From Dictyobacter formicarum (GTDB taxonomy: Bacteria; Chloroflexota; Ktedonobacteria; Ktedonobacterales; Ktedonobacteraceae), in contig NZ_BNJJ01000009.1 of the NCBI RefSeq assembly GCF_016587435.1, positions 124,001 through 188,000 on the forward strand: DNA of 64,000 nt, in the 5' to 3' direction. Below the pieces are notes generated by a model that was not told the origin of the DNA, ran no database searches, and saw only the letters and a list, made by a program, of their open reading frames with translations. Shown here in pieces: positions 29,943 through 38,859 of this stretch (its first letter is position 1; every line of letters starts with the position of its first letter). The translations under genes and the position numbers were made by a program.

Positions 29943-30533
29943 TCAATAGCGATTACCACTAACGGGCATACCGGGATTGCCCTGTACAGAAGAACTGGGA
30001 GGAACCCCCTGCATCGAAATGCCCGGCATATTTCCTGGCACTGGTGCGCCACCAACGTTACTGGCGCAATAAGGACAATAAGTCCAGCGCAACTCAAGCA
30101 AGCGCTCACATTTGGGGCAAGAACGTTTCAACTTCTGACCGCAAGAAGGGCAGACCTGGAAATCGGACTCAACGCGAGCATGACAATTAGTACACGTCTG
30201 GCGCTCAGTCATCTCCGCCAACAGAGACTCTTCTTCTAATTGGCGCTCATAGATTTCCGCCAAAGTCTGGCGAGGACGCAAGATAAGGTAGATAAATAAG
30301 CCACCCACATTAAAGAGAGCAACAAGCACAGTAGCCAGGATCTGGGACACGAAATCTTGCGTACGAGCACGAATATCGCGGAAAGTCCAGATAATCAAAC
30401 TGAGAGAAAAAATCACCAGGAACATGACCAGGCAGCCAATAATAGGGCCAAGCAGACCTTGGATTGTTCCCCCTATATCCGGCGACGACGATGCCTTAGG
30501 GCTAGTCGCCAGTAGCACCAATGAAAAGTTCAC
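29943..30533 (-). CDS. membrane protein with double zinc ribbon
   Basis: A 196-residue protein. Two transmembrane segments lie at about 28-52 and 65-86. A cytosolic part follows with two zinc-ribbon units: CTNCHARVESDFQVCPSCG and CPKCERLLELRWTYCPYC, four CxxC knuckles in all. The C-terminal 40 residues are Pro/Gly/Ser-rich and disordered. Function is unknown; such DZR membrane proteins are frequent in Chloroflexota. Start is GTG 30533 with AAGGGG ten bases upstream. Confidence 0.8.
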   Translation of the reverse strand: MNFSLVLLATSPKASSSPDIGGTIQGLLGPIIGCLVMFLVIFSLSLIIWTFRDIRARTQDFVSQILATVLVALFNVGGLFIYLILRPRQTLAEIYERQLEEESLLAEMTERQTCTNCHARVESDFQVCPSCGQKLKRSCPKCERLLELRWTYCPYCASNVGGAPVPGNMPGISMQGVPPSSSVQGNPGMPVSGNRY

Positions 30534-30637
30534 AGGACAAACGCCCCTTTCAGAATAGAAATTTCAATAAACTTTTTAAGCACAAGCTAATGCGCTCACT
30601 TTGTTTTTAGATTCCATACACTGCAATTTACAACGTT

Positions 30638-30892
30638 CTACAATGTCCCATGATGACAACCTAGGACTATGCGATACGAAGTGCTGAAATATTCCTCAGC
30701 AAGTGTGCCATGATTTGCCGGTACCCGCAACCCTACAGGGATATTTGTCATGTTTTCTGCACTTACGACAGGACACATACCCCAACGGAGTACCTCGGTT
30801 TGGCGGCAAATGTTGCAGTGCCGATAGCAAGTATGCACACAAACACTACAGCGATGACAGGTATCACAATAACTAATAACGCTTAGACCCAC
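30638..30892 (-). CDS. possible small Cys-rich protein
   Basis: An 84-codon frame with seven Cys in the first 30 residues, spaced CxxCxxCxxCxxxCxxxCxxC after a YCDTC start, and a plausible C-terminal half (VPANHGTLAEEYF). No ribosome site precedes the GTG at 30892. It lies upstream of the zinc-ribbon membrane protein on the same strand. It could be a real metal-binding peptide, a gene fragment, or chance; I lean to uncertain. Confidence 0.25.
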   Translation of the reverse strand: MGLSVISYCDTCHRCSVCVHTCYRHCNICRQTEVLRWGMCPVVSAENMTNIPVGLRVPANHGTLAEEYFSTSYRIVLGCHHGTL

Positions 30893-31322
30893 CGAAGTTG
30901 TGACACCTTTACTCTACTCTACTCTACTATACATAATACATACGAGCCTGGAAAAAAGAGACAGGTCACACACATAGTAGGAAGGATACCTTCATCATTT
31001 ATTATCGGTTATCAATTGGAATAAACAGAGGGATAAACCAATATATACAACTGCTATCAAAGATTGTCTATTATTAAAAAGGTAATGTCTTTTTTTTATA
31101 GTAAGTACAAAGTTTTCGTTTTATATGGTAAAGCAAATTCTAATCTAGTTCTTGCGAACAGGACTAATTTCTTATTCTTTAGTCGTTTTTAGAGTGATAT
31201 GATAGTTTGTAGCTAGCTGTATTTCTATGCGTCAAGTTGCATAAAAGCTGTTTAGCGGGGGAATTGTGCGGATGTGTTATAATTAGAACAAACGTTCGTA
31301 TCTATTGAAGGAGGTCATGTTC
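30893..31322. other. AT-rich upstream region
   Basis: No gene seen. It includes a CTACTCTACTCTACTATAC short tandem repeat near 30911-30930 and the promoter at 31275-31283. Confidence 0.4.
31275..31283 (+). promoter_or_regulatory. extended -10 promoter of the lysozyme-like gene
   Basis: TGTTATAAT, an extended -10, 40 bp upstream of the ATG at 31323, with no clear -35. Confidence 0.45.
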
Positions 31323-32510
31323 ATGGCGAGTGGGAGCTACGCCAAAAAGCCCAAAGTTCAGGCGCCTACCGAAGTTCGCTCGGCAATTCCAGCACGCGCA
31401 ACCAGGGATTTATCAGCGGCAGGGGAAAACGCCGACGTTGACAGTATGCCACTTACCGAAACATTCACCTTCAGTCGCGAAAGTGCACCTGCACGAACCG
31501 CAATACAAACCGATCGCCCGACTCAAAGAACTGGAAAAATCAATAGCGCTAAAACGACAGGCGGCAAAGCTAGAACAACCAGCAATATCGCTCGCAATGC
31601 CACCGACACAATCAATACAAAAAATCTGACGATCGCCAGAACCCCAAACGCTACACAGATACTGGCCACTGATCCGCAGGGCGCGAGTGCCACACGCGTC
31701 CTAGAAGGTATGAAGACGGCCAATAACACCAGAATACTACCTGCCACCAAAATCAACCGCACCGTCGACATTGAGCGCGCCATTACGCACGATATCAAGC
31801 CACCCATCAAACATCTGGAAAAACACAAACCCTGGTTGCATCCATGGCTGATCTGTTTTATCTTTGCGATTATCTCCCTGTTTGTATTGATTTCAGCCGG
31901 CATGTTTCAGCGCGTCAACACAGTAAACTTCTTCGGCGGCGGGCAAACCTATAATATCCAGGTCGGTGGTTCACAGGCCCAGGACTGGCAAAAGGCGACG
32001 CCGGCCCCGATTAAACCGACCATCAAACATTCCACCGGCCCCTATGCAGTAATGGGCAAGCCCACCATCACCCCTGACTTCATCAATAAGGTACTGGCAG
32101 CATATGGCTCACCGGCCGCGGGCAAAGGCCAGGCCCTCTACGATCTTGGTGTGCAATATGATATCGATCCAGCGTTTGCCCTCGCCTTTTTCATGCACGA
32201 AAGCACCTTTGGGACACGGGGAGAGGCACGTACGACCTTATCGCTGGGCAACCTGCGTTGTATTCCAGATCACGCCTGCGTTGACCAGGACCGTGGCGGC
32301 TACGCCCAGATGGCCAGTTGGGAAGACGGCTTTAAAGCCTGGTACTCACTGATTCACAACCTCTACATCGTACAGAATGGTCGCGACACGGTAGATAAAA
32401 TCATCCCTATGTATGCGCCCACCGCCGATAATAACGACGAGCAGGCTTATATTAGCTTCCTGAAACACGCAATTGATACCTGGCGTTCAGGCGTAATCAT
32501 GGTTTCCTAA
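31323..32510 (+). CDS. membrane-anchored lysozyme/glucosaminidase-like protein
   Basis: A 395-residue protein with a long disordered Thr/Ala/Arg-rich cytosolic N-terminus (1-165), one transmembrane segment at about 172-195 (WLICFIFAIISLFVLISAGMF) and an extracytoplasmic domain from about 255. That domain has VQYDIDPAFALAFFMHESTFGTRG, with the catalytic-type Glu, then LGNLRCIPDH and WEDGFKAWYSLIHNLY, as in glucosaminidase (GH73-like) and lysozyme-like folds. Role in peptidoglycan turnover is inferred. The ATG at 31323 has AGGAGG eight bases upstream; the ATG six bases earlier is too close to it. Confidence 0.78.
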   Translation: MASGSYAKKPKVQAPTEVRSAIPARATRDLSAAGENADVDSMPLTETFTFSRESAPARTAIQTDRPTQRTGKINSAKTTGGKARTTSNIARNATDTINTKNLTIARTPNATQILATDPQGASATRVLEGMKTANNTRILPATKINRTVDIERAITHDIKPPIKHLEKHKPWLHPWLICFIFAIISLFVLISAGMFQRVNTVNFFGGGQTYNIQVGGSQAQDWQKATPAPIKPTIKHSTGPYAVMGKPTITPDFINKVLAAYGSPAAGKGQALYDLGVQYDIDPAFALAFFMHESTFGTRGEARTTLSLGNLRCIPDHACVDQDRGGYAQMASWEDGFKAWYSLIHNLYIVQNGRDTVDKIIPMYAPTADNNDEQAYISFLKHAIDTWRSGVIMVS

Positions 32511-32520
32511 AGAAAAGAGC

Positions 32521-32572
32521 AACGTAAAAATACGGTATGCAGAGTATCTTCTGCATACCGTATTTTTACGTT
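32521..32572. terminator. bidirectional terminator
   Basis: Perfect 23-bp arms (AACGTAAAAATACGGTATGC...) around a short loop, with A and T tracts on both flanks of the stem. It serves two convergent genes; the TAA stop of the minus-strand gene (32566-32568) lies inside the stem. Confidence 0.8.
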
Positions 32573-34005
32573 GTTACTAATCCTTGTTCGATGGCTTTGC
32601 TGAGAGCTTCGGTGCGGCCAGAGACGCCTAACTTTTGGTAGATATTGGCCAGGTGAAAGTTGATAGTACGCTCACTGACAAACAGGCGGGCCGCGATTTC
32701 TTTATTGCGCAATCCACGGACAAGCAGGCGCAAAACCTCCAATTCACGGGCAGTCAACGTTTCATAAGGCGCACTACCGCGTCCCTGGCGTCCAAAGCGG
32801 GAGAGTAAACGGCCAGCTAGCTGAGATTGAACCAGCATCTCGCCCCGCGCCACCGTCCGTACAGCCTGAACCAATTCATCGGGAGCAATATCCTTCAACA
32901 CATAACCATCCGCCCCGGCCCGCAACGTCTCGTACAGATACTCCTCGCGATCCTGGGTTGCCAGTAGAAGGACACGGGTATCAAGGTTCAGCTGCTTAAT
33001 CTGCCGCAAAGCCTCCAGGCTCTGTCCATCAGGCAACTGAGTATCCATCAACACAACCTGAGGACCCAGTTCCAGGGTCTCACTCACAGCCTGCACGCCA
33101 TCTACCGCCTCACCCACAACAGACAAACCAGGATAGGACTCCAGCAAACGATGTAACCCGGCCCGGGTCACCGCCAATCCATCTACAATTAACACTGTAA
33201 CGTGCTCAGGCACAGCAGCAGTCTCACTGACCAATATCTGCTCAGAAACCTTCGCAGGGGAGCCAGGAAGTCGAGCAGAGCCTTCCGGGATCGCCAGATG
33301 CGTCGACTGCGACTGATAGGGAAGACTAACGCGCAAACGTACTCCACGCTCCTCTAGCTGAGTCAGATCAAATGTGCCACCCCTCTGTTCCACGCGAGAA
33401 CGCAAATCCTGCAAAACCGGCGTCCAGAGAGCCTGGTTTCCCAATGGAGATTGATCAAAAGGGAGCGCCACAGCCGCACGATCCACATGCCTCTCGTTTG
33501 AAATAGCACTGCCAGCAAGAATACCATCATCCTCTAAACTCACCTGCACATCTTCTTGCCGATAGTTGAATGCAAAACGCAAACGTCGAGCATCGCTGTG
33601 CTGAGCCACCTGGTACAGGGCCTCACGCACAACAAGGAAAAGTAAACGCTCAGCCTCAACGGAAAGCGTCTGGTCCACAGGACGATTCTGCTCATCTCCA
33701 CCAGAAAACGAAATACGGCTCGCCAGGTGTAGCCTTTCTGCCGTCTCTTCAACCGCACGCGAGAGAGCTTCGGTCAATACCACGCCATCTAATTCAGGGA
33801 TTGGTACATCTTCAAACGAAGAACGCACAATTGTCAGGGCTTCGCACGCCAAAGATTCCAGCTCAGCAATACCTGCACGCACAGCTTCCAGGTCAAGAGA
33901 AGCCTCCCGAGAATCGTCAGCTCGCACCAGCAACTGTAGAGCATGCAGTTCGATCAATAGCGCGCTTAACGTATGTAATAATTGATCATGAGGATAGGTA
34001 CTCAT
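32566..34005 (-). CDS. kinase-like / REC / LuxR-HTH fusion regulator
   Basis: A 479-residue fusion. Residues 1-80 form a helical dimerisation-like region without a recognisable phospho-acceptor His motif; 80-230 resemble a NarX-type HATPase domain but the N-box reads REALYQVAQHS, with Gln where Asn binds Mg-ATP, and the G1 box reads EDDGILAG. Residues about 262-385 are a receiver domain with VLIVDGLAV (usual DD pair changed to DG), the phospho-acceptor Asp in VVLMDTQLPD and VLKD. Residues about 410-475 are a LuxR/NarL HTH (LTARELEVLRLLVRGLRNKEIAARLFVSERTINFHLANIYQKLG). GAGAGG precedes the ATG by eight bases. It is divergent from padR. Confidence 0.85.
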   Translation of the reverse strand: MSTYPHDQLLHTLSALLIELHALQLLVRADDSREASLDLEAVRAGIAELESLACEALTIVRSSFEDVPIPELDGVVLTEALSRAVEETAERLHLASRISFSGGDEQNRPVDQTLSVEAERLLFLVVREALYQVAQHSDARRLRFAFNYRQEDVQVSLEDDGILAGSAISNERHVDRAAVALPFDQSPLGNQALWTPVLQDLRSRVEQRGGTFDLTQLEERGVRLRVSLPYQSQSTHLAIPEGSARLPGSPAKVSEQILVSETAAVPEHVTVLIVDGLAVTRAGLHRLLESYPGLSVVGEAVDGVQAVSETLELGPQVVLMDTQLPDGQSLEALRQIKQLNLDTRVLLLATQDREEYLYETLRAGADGYVLKDIAPDELVQAVRTVARGEMLVQSQLAGRLLSRFGRQGRGSAPYETLTARELEVLRLLVRGLRNKEIAARLFVSERTINFHLANIYQKLGVSGRTEALSKAIEQGLVTT

Positions 34006-34207
34006 GGTGAAAACCTCTCTTTGCAGTCACCATCCGCTTTGCAACAAAACTTCTCCTTTGCATCCACACGTACTTCGGGGTGAGAGAAGTATTCTGTAGT
34101 TGTCATATCGTTACATAAACATAAACTGTACAAAAGGTAAATATATTTCCAGTCAGCACGTTTCTGGTTTCTAATTGTAGTTCTCTACAAATGTTAGAGC
34201 TGAAAGA

Positions 34208-34236
34208 TTGTTTCACCTGGGAAGGTGCACTATAAT
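34208..34236 (+). promoter_or_regulatory. padR promoter with inverted repeat in the spacer
   Basis: TTGTTT, 17 bases, TATAAT, 37 bp before the PadR start. Between the boxes is CACCT-GGGA-AGGTG, a plausible operator for autorepression. Confidence 0.6.
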
Positions 34237-34273
34237 GATGATGTTCTAGATGCTCAATCAGAGGAATGTGAAG

Positions 34274-34810
34274 ATGCAAATCAGTGAACCTGCCGAATAT
34301 GTGATACTGGGACTGCTCAATACGCGCTCAATGCATGGGTATGAAATGTTTCAACTTATTGAAGGTGGAACACTGGGACAAATTATTCATCTTGAAATGA
34401 GCCAGATGTATGCTTTTCTAAAGAAATTGGAACGGCTCCATTATATTGAAGCTGAAATTGAGTCGCAAGGTGCGCGACCCCCGCGTAAAATTTTTCAGTT
34501 GACAACCATGGGACATGATATATTTCTACAGTGGGTTAATCAACCAGTCGAAAAACCACGCGATATACGCATCCTTTTTCTGATCAAACTTTATTTTGTG
34601 CAGCGACTACAGCCTGCGCAGTTGACCACACTGATACAACAACAAATTAAAGCCTGTCAAAACTTCCTGCAGCATTTGAAATCTAAACAACAAACGACAA
34701 CGCTGCAGCCTGCAGACGCCGCATTTCTGGACCAGGTCGTGCTAAGCAGCCGTATCTATCAAACTCAAGCATTATTAGAGTGGCTCAATGAGCTGAAAAA
34801 TAGTGTTTGA
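34274..34810 (+). CDS. PadR family transcriptional regulator
   Basis: A 178-residue regulator with an N-terminal winged helix (EPAEYVILGLLNTRSMHGYEMFQLIEGGTLGQIIHLEMSQMYAFLKKLERLHYIEAEIE) and a C-terminal helical dimerisation domain, as in the long Vir_act_alpha_C subclass. PadR proteins usually repress nearby transporters or efflux genes on sensing small molecules; no such target is adjacent, so its regulon is unknown. Start: ATG 34274 with AGAGGA eight to nine bases upstream; in-frame ATG 34250 has none. The stop codon is inside a GATGCGCAT hairpin at 34809-34829. Confidence 0.85.
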   Translation: MQISEPAEYVILGLLNTRSMHGYEMFQLIEGGTLGQIIHLEMSQMYAFLKKLERLHYIEAEIESQGARPPRKIFQLTTMGHDIFLQWVNQPVEKPRDIRILFLIKLYFVQRLQPAQLTTLIQQQIKACQNFLQHLKSKQQTTTLQPADAAFLDQVVLSSRIYQTQALLEWLNELKNSV

Positions 34811-34965
34811 TGCGCATTGAATGCGCATCGTATTGTCCGTCAGCACCCCCGTGCGGGCGGGCGCATGCGCGCCCGCGCCAACGTATAAAAGACCGTATAA
34901 AAGACCTTTTGAGCGCCGAAGGCGCATAGTGTCAGGGGCCGGAGGCACGAAACGCATGTTTGAAA
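34809..34965. repeat. family A-related composite repeat
   Basis: A 21-bp palindrome at 34809-34829, a GCGGGCGC/GCGCGCCC hairpin at about 34856-34876, then CCAACGTATAAAAGACC, TTTTGAGCGC and GTGTCAGG blocks. The latter blocks occur inverted at 46.76-46.82 kb and partly at 38.93-38.97 kb. No gene is present. Confidence 0.55.
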
Positions 34966-35009
34966 ACATACTGGCAGCACATTTCCCACAACTCACCATA
35001 ATATTTTGT

Positions 35010-35720
35010 TTATGAGGAAAGTTGAGAGGTATTATCACCAGGCGCTGACATCAGCAGCAGGCAAAAACGGGGATTATAGACCTTATCGCAGCTGCTGCAT
35101 GAAACGGCCTGGGAATAACGGCGGGTGCGGGGATATTGCTTACCACAACCAGGACATTGATAGATATAGCGAATTGGGCGACGCTCACGGCGGACACGCT
35201 CACGGCGAACGCTTTCCTCATGCAACAGGGCGCGCAAATCTTCAACGGCATAACCGGTAATCGCTGCCTCATCGGTCGCAATCGAATCATAACCATGATG
35301 GCGATGACGGCGAGGAGTGCCCCGAACACGATCTGATAGATGGATCAACTCATGCGCAACCGTCACCTCTATCGATTGAGCCTGCATAGAAGGTTCAATA
35401 AAAATCAGGTGGCGATGCAACAACGCATCAGCTGGCATAGAAGTACGCGCACGTGACGAAAGTGCAGAAGCAGGAATATAACAATAGCATCCAAGCGCCA
35501 TCGTATTTAGCCGCTTTCCAGTCCAACGCATATATTCCTGACGATCCTGGGTAAGGGCCAGAACCTGTAATTCAGACCGGGCAAGGTCTAATTTATCCCA
35601 ATAATGCATCAACCAATGCTTTAACACATCCAGATCACCATGAATGACAGGTTCCGTCTGAACTGGGGGAGGGGCAGGCGAAAGGGCACAGGAACGAGAA
35701 GAACGACGCGTAGTAGCCAT
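35010..35720 (-). CDS. SprT-like zinc metallopeptidase
   Basis: A 236-residue protein with the SprT/Spartan-like active-site motif HELIH (about residue 126) and a third ligand in RHRHHGYDSIATDE downstream, followed by a C-terminal zinc ribbon CPGCGKQYPRTRRYSQAVSCSSC. The DNA-protein crosslink protease Spartan and bacterial SprT share this arrangement; bacterial function is not settled. The first 30 residues are low complexity. The ATG at 35720 has AGGAG about 14 bases upstream, rather far. It lies between repeats and the divergent 162-residue gene. Confidence 0.8.
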   Translation of the reverse strand: MATTRRSSRSCALSPAPPPVQTEPVIHGDLDVLKHWLMHYWDKLDLARSELQVLALTQDRQEYMRWTGKRLNTMALGCYCYIPASALSSRARTSMPADALLHRHLIFIEPSMQAQSIEVTVAHELIHLSDRVRGTPRRHRHHGYDSIATDEAAITGYAVEDLRALLHEESVRRERVRRERRPIRYIYQCPGCGKQYPRTRRYSQAVSCSSCDKVYNPRFCLLLMSAPGDNTSQLSS

Positions 35721-35874
35721 GGAGGACGTATTTACTCCTAACCAGATATAAAATTAGTATCTCTGCAATAGAGACAAGTTGTACGAACAGTATATCAAGC
35801 AATAAACGTGAATGCAAGTAGAGAGAAAATATAGTGAAACTTTTAAACATTCCTCTTGATTGCAATCATATAGC

Positions 35875-35903
35875 TTGACACCTCTACTCATCAGGGGTAA
35901 GAT
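35875..35903 (+). promoter_or_regulatory. sigma-70-like promoter
   Basis: TTGACA, exactly 17 bases, TAAGAT, 51 bp before the ATG at 35954. One of the best consensus matches in the window. Confidence 0.65.
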
Positions 35904-35953
35904 GAAGATCAGATATTTACACAAACCTCCCGTACCCGCAAGGAGGGGTCCAT

Positions 35954-36442
35954 ATGTCATCTCAAATCTGCATCAAGACAGACAAATCGTTACAGCAACT
36001 TGCCACGGAGATACGCGACCTCTTATCGCTACCCCCATTCACACTTGATTCTTCTGCCGAAGAGCCCTACTGCCAATTTGACATGCTGGGTATGCTAGTA
36101 CTCATCCATAAAACAACCGAAGAAGATCGAGATCCAGAAGTCAAAGACTATCCATATAGCTTCGACATTCAAATGTCATTTACAGAACACGAGCTTGACA
36201 CAGATACAATGGAATATAATCTCCAATCCTATTATGCCCAATTATTAGCGTTCCACCTTGGAGTCGAGACGGCCTGTTATGAAAAAAAGAAAGTAGGTCA
36301 GCACTGGCAAATTCGTTACTGCTTCTATAGCAAGAATCCCAAATGGGACCCAAACCTGCTCTTTGGAGAGCCCGGTTGGTGTCCAGCGGTTATAAATGGC
36401 CCCCCCAGCGCCTGGCGCTCCATCCGTTCGATCTTCCAATAA
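35954..36442 (+). CDS. hypothetical protein, 162 residues
   Basis: I do not recognise a family. It is acidic, with alternating strands and helices (CIKTDKSLQQLATEIRDLLSL, MLGMLVLIHKTTEED, YSFDIQMSFTEHEL, YYAQLLAFHLGVETACYEKKKVGQHWQIRYCFYS) and no signal or membrane segment. The overall look is of a small cytosolic alpha/beta protein, similar in character to immunity proteins, but no toxin gene is adjacent. AAGGAGG lies seven bases upstream of the ATG and a strong promoter precedes it, so expression is likely. Confidence 0.75.
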   Translation: MSSQICIKTDKSLQQLATEIRDLLSLPPFTLDSSAEEPYCQFDMLGMLVLIHKTTEEDRDPEVKDYPYSFDIQMSFTEHELDTDTMEYNLQSYYAQLLAFHLGVETACYEKKKVGQHWQIRYCFYSKNPKWDPNLLFGEPGWCPAVINGPPSAWRSIRSIFQ

Positions 36443-36626
36443 ATGCTCAATGGCTGCCCGGGCCAAATAGTGCTATTGCAGTAGAGTATGGTAGCAGAAA
36501 GCACAACGATGTGTTATGCTTCGCCATAAAGCATTCTTCAGGTTAGAACAACGAGCTACAAGAGATTCATGTCAAATCAGCAAAGGCTTTACATGTATTG
36601 CTAAAGACATAGAAGCAGAAGAATAA

Positions 36627-38852
36627 ATGGAAAACGAACGACAACCGCCTTCGTTACCTCCCCACAAATCAGCTAGTCAGGACAGCACCACTGACAAGTT
36701 GCAGGATTCCCAACCGTTACTAGAAGTCAAAGAGATCCCCTATTCACTGCACGAACACAAGCCAACACCGTCGGCGTCTCCGATTGCTGATGTACAGATG
36801 CCCTGGATCCAAACCACTATGCCCCCCAATTATCAGGAAGCAATTGAGGATATGGGGACCTCACTTGGATATGGCCAGGGCATGGAATATCAGTATTTTG
36901 ACGCACCGCAACCGTCGCAGCCAGTATCACAGCTACGCATGGCCAACCTGCAACAACGGCTCTATCAGAGATCGCGTCAGCAGCGCCAAAGCAAACAGGA
37001 CATCACTCATACATTCAAAAAGCCCCAGATTACCCACACGAAACCACTCTACTCATTGATGCCCCTACAAGACATAGCAACCGCAGACGCACAGGCACAC
37101 GAAATTCAGGAAGCAGCAGAAACAAAGCAAGATACAGGGGCAATGAAAAAGGTAAGGGTCAGCCAGGCCACCTTTATTTTGAGTGGCTCATTCATCGCCA
37201 GTCGCGTCCTGGGACTGGCCAAAACCAGCATCACTGCCTACGTGCTGGGTGCAACAATTTTCTCGGATGCTTTCTACCAGGCCTTCACGATACCAGATAC
37301 CATCTTCAATATCGTAGCGGGCGGGGCGCTGAGTTCAGCATTCATCCCAGTATTCACCCGTTATATCAGCAAAGACAAAGACGAAAAGACAGCCTGGCAT
37401 ATCGCCAACGCCTCACTGACGCTAGCCACCCTGGTAATGGTCATTCTGGCCGTAATCGCCGCCATTTTCGCCGACAAAATCGTCCCGTTATATAATCCAC
37501 CGACCACTCCAGACCGGGCCGCCACCATACCGATCATCGTCAACCTGGTACGCATCATGCTACTGCAATCAATCATCCTGGGCGCAGGCTCAATTACCAA
37601 CGCCGTCCTCAATGCGCGCCATAACTTCTTTTTACCAGCTATCGGGACCGTCCTATACAATGCAGGATCGATTATCGGGCTCACGCCCGGCCTTATCCTC
37701 AAAATTACCGGGCATGGTAATCCCCAATTCGCCGTTTATTCAGCCAGCGTTGGCATCATTCTAGGAGCCATGATCCAGGTAGGCATACAACTACCTGGCT
37801 TACCCAAAGTCGGAATGCACTTCAGACCATCCATCGACTGGCGGAATCCAGCGGTCATCCAGATTGGACGCCAGATGCTACCTCGCATCTTTAACGCAGC
37901 CATGCTTTCTTCATCAGTCTTTGTAGATAGTTTTCTCATCGGTCGCCTGGGTCTGATTAACGTAGATAGTGACATCATCAACGGCCTCAAAACAGAATCT
38001 ATCCAGGCGATGCAGTTAATGCAATTGCCGCTGGGCGTCTTTGGTATGGCCCTGGCTACCGCCACCTTCCCAACGCTAGCAGAATACGTCACGCGTGGAA
38101 ACATGGACAAAGTGCGAGGCTTAATCCTGGAAACCCTGCGCGGCATCCTCTTCCTATCCATTCCATCCTGCCTTGGATTAATCCTGCTGGGTCTTCCAAT
38201 CGTGCAGACCCTGCTAGCCCACGGAAGCTACATTGTAGATAAAGCAGGCAATTTTACGTTGGAGAAAGCCAACGCCACAGTGCTAGCCCTAAACATGTTC
38301 GCACTTGGCCTCCCGGCATTCGCCACCATCGAGATTCTCACCCGCTCATTTTATGCCATGAGGGACAGCAAGACGCCAGTCATCATCAGTGTCGGACAAT
38401 TTATTCTCAAAATCGCCTTAAGCCTGATCCTGATCACTCCATTCACATTTATTGGAGGGGTTTTCTGGGGCATGAGTTCACTGGCTCTCTCCACGACCAT
38501 TGCCAGCATTCTGGAAGCCATCGCCCTCTTTGTGTTATTGCACCATAGAGTTAGAGGACTAACCGAGCGTTCGCTGGGAATCTTTGCAGTACGTGTGCTA
38601 GCCGCCACCGCTGGCATGAGCATTGCCGTCTTTGTCAGCCGGGTGCTGCTGGATACAGCATTAAACACGACCGACATCAACCATTTCATGTTCACCGGTG
38701 TCACCGAAATAGGCATAGCAATCCTGAAATTAGGGATCGAGCTCATGATCGGCACCATCGTATATCTACGCCTGGCACGCTTCTTCGGAATCGAAGAGAT
38801 GGGGCCGATCCGGCGCCTGCTGGATCGCTTTAAATTATCCTGGATACTGTGA
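36627..38852 (+). CDS. murJ: lipid II flippase MurJ with a long N-terminal extension
   Basis: Polytopic membrane protein (MOP superfamily, MviN) that flips lipid II for peptidoglycan synthesis. From residue about 178 it shows the family core: ATFILSGSFIASRVLGLAKTSITAYVLG, FNIVAGGALSSAFIPVFTRYIS, MLLQSIILGAGSITNAVLNARHNFFLPA, and about 14 hydrophobic segments. The first 172 residues are a polar, Gln/Pro-rich cytosolic extension that homologues of normal length (about 500-550) lack. An in-frame ATG at 37143 would give a standard-length protein, but composition suggests that the extension is coding. Total 741 residues. Downstream repeats separate it from the convergent ATPase gene. Confidence 0.92.
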   Translation: MENERQPPSLPPHKSASQDSTTDKLQDSQPLLEVKEIPYSLHEHKPTPSASPIADVQMPWIQTTMPPNYQEAIEDMGTSLGYGQGMEYQYFDAPQPSQPVSQLRMANLQQRLYQRSRQQRQSKQDITHTFKKPQITHTKPLYSLMPLQDIATADAQAHEIQEAAETKQDTGAMKKVRVSQATFILSGSFIASRVLGLAKTSITAYVLGATIFSDAFYQAFTIPDTIFNIVAGGALSSAFIPVFTRYISKDKDEKTAWHIANASLTLATLVMVILAVIAAIFADKIVPLYNPPTTPDRAATIPIIVNLVRIMLLQSIILGAGSITNAVLNARHNFFLPAIGTVLYNAGSIIGLTPGLILKITGHGNPQFAVYSASVGIILGAMIQVGIQLPGLPKVGMHFRPSIDWRNPAVIQIGRQMLPRIFNAAMLSSSVFVDSFLIGRLGLINVDSDIINGLKTESIQAMQLMQLPLGVFGMALATATFPTLAEYVTRGNMDKVRGLILETLRGILFLSIPSCLGLILLGLPIVQTLLAHGSYIVDKAGNFTLEKANATVLALNMFALGLPAFATIEILTRSFYAMRDSKTPVIISVGQFILKIALSLILITPFTFIGGVFWGMSSLALSTTIASILEAIALFVLLHHRVRGLTERSLGIFAVRVLAATAGMSIAVFVSRVLLDTALNTTDINHFMFTGVTEIGIAILKLGIELMIGTIVYLRLARFFGIEEMGPIRRLLDRFKLSWIL

Positions 38853-38859
38853 AGCGTCC

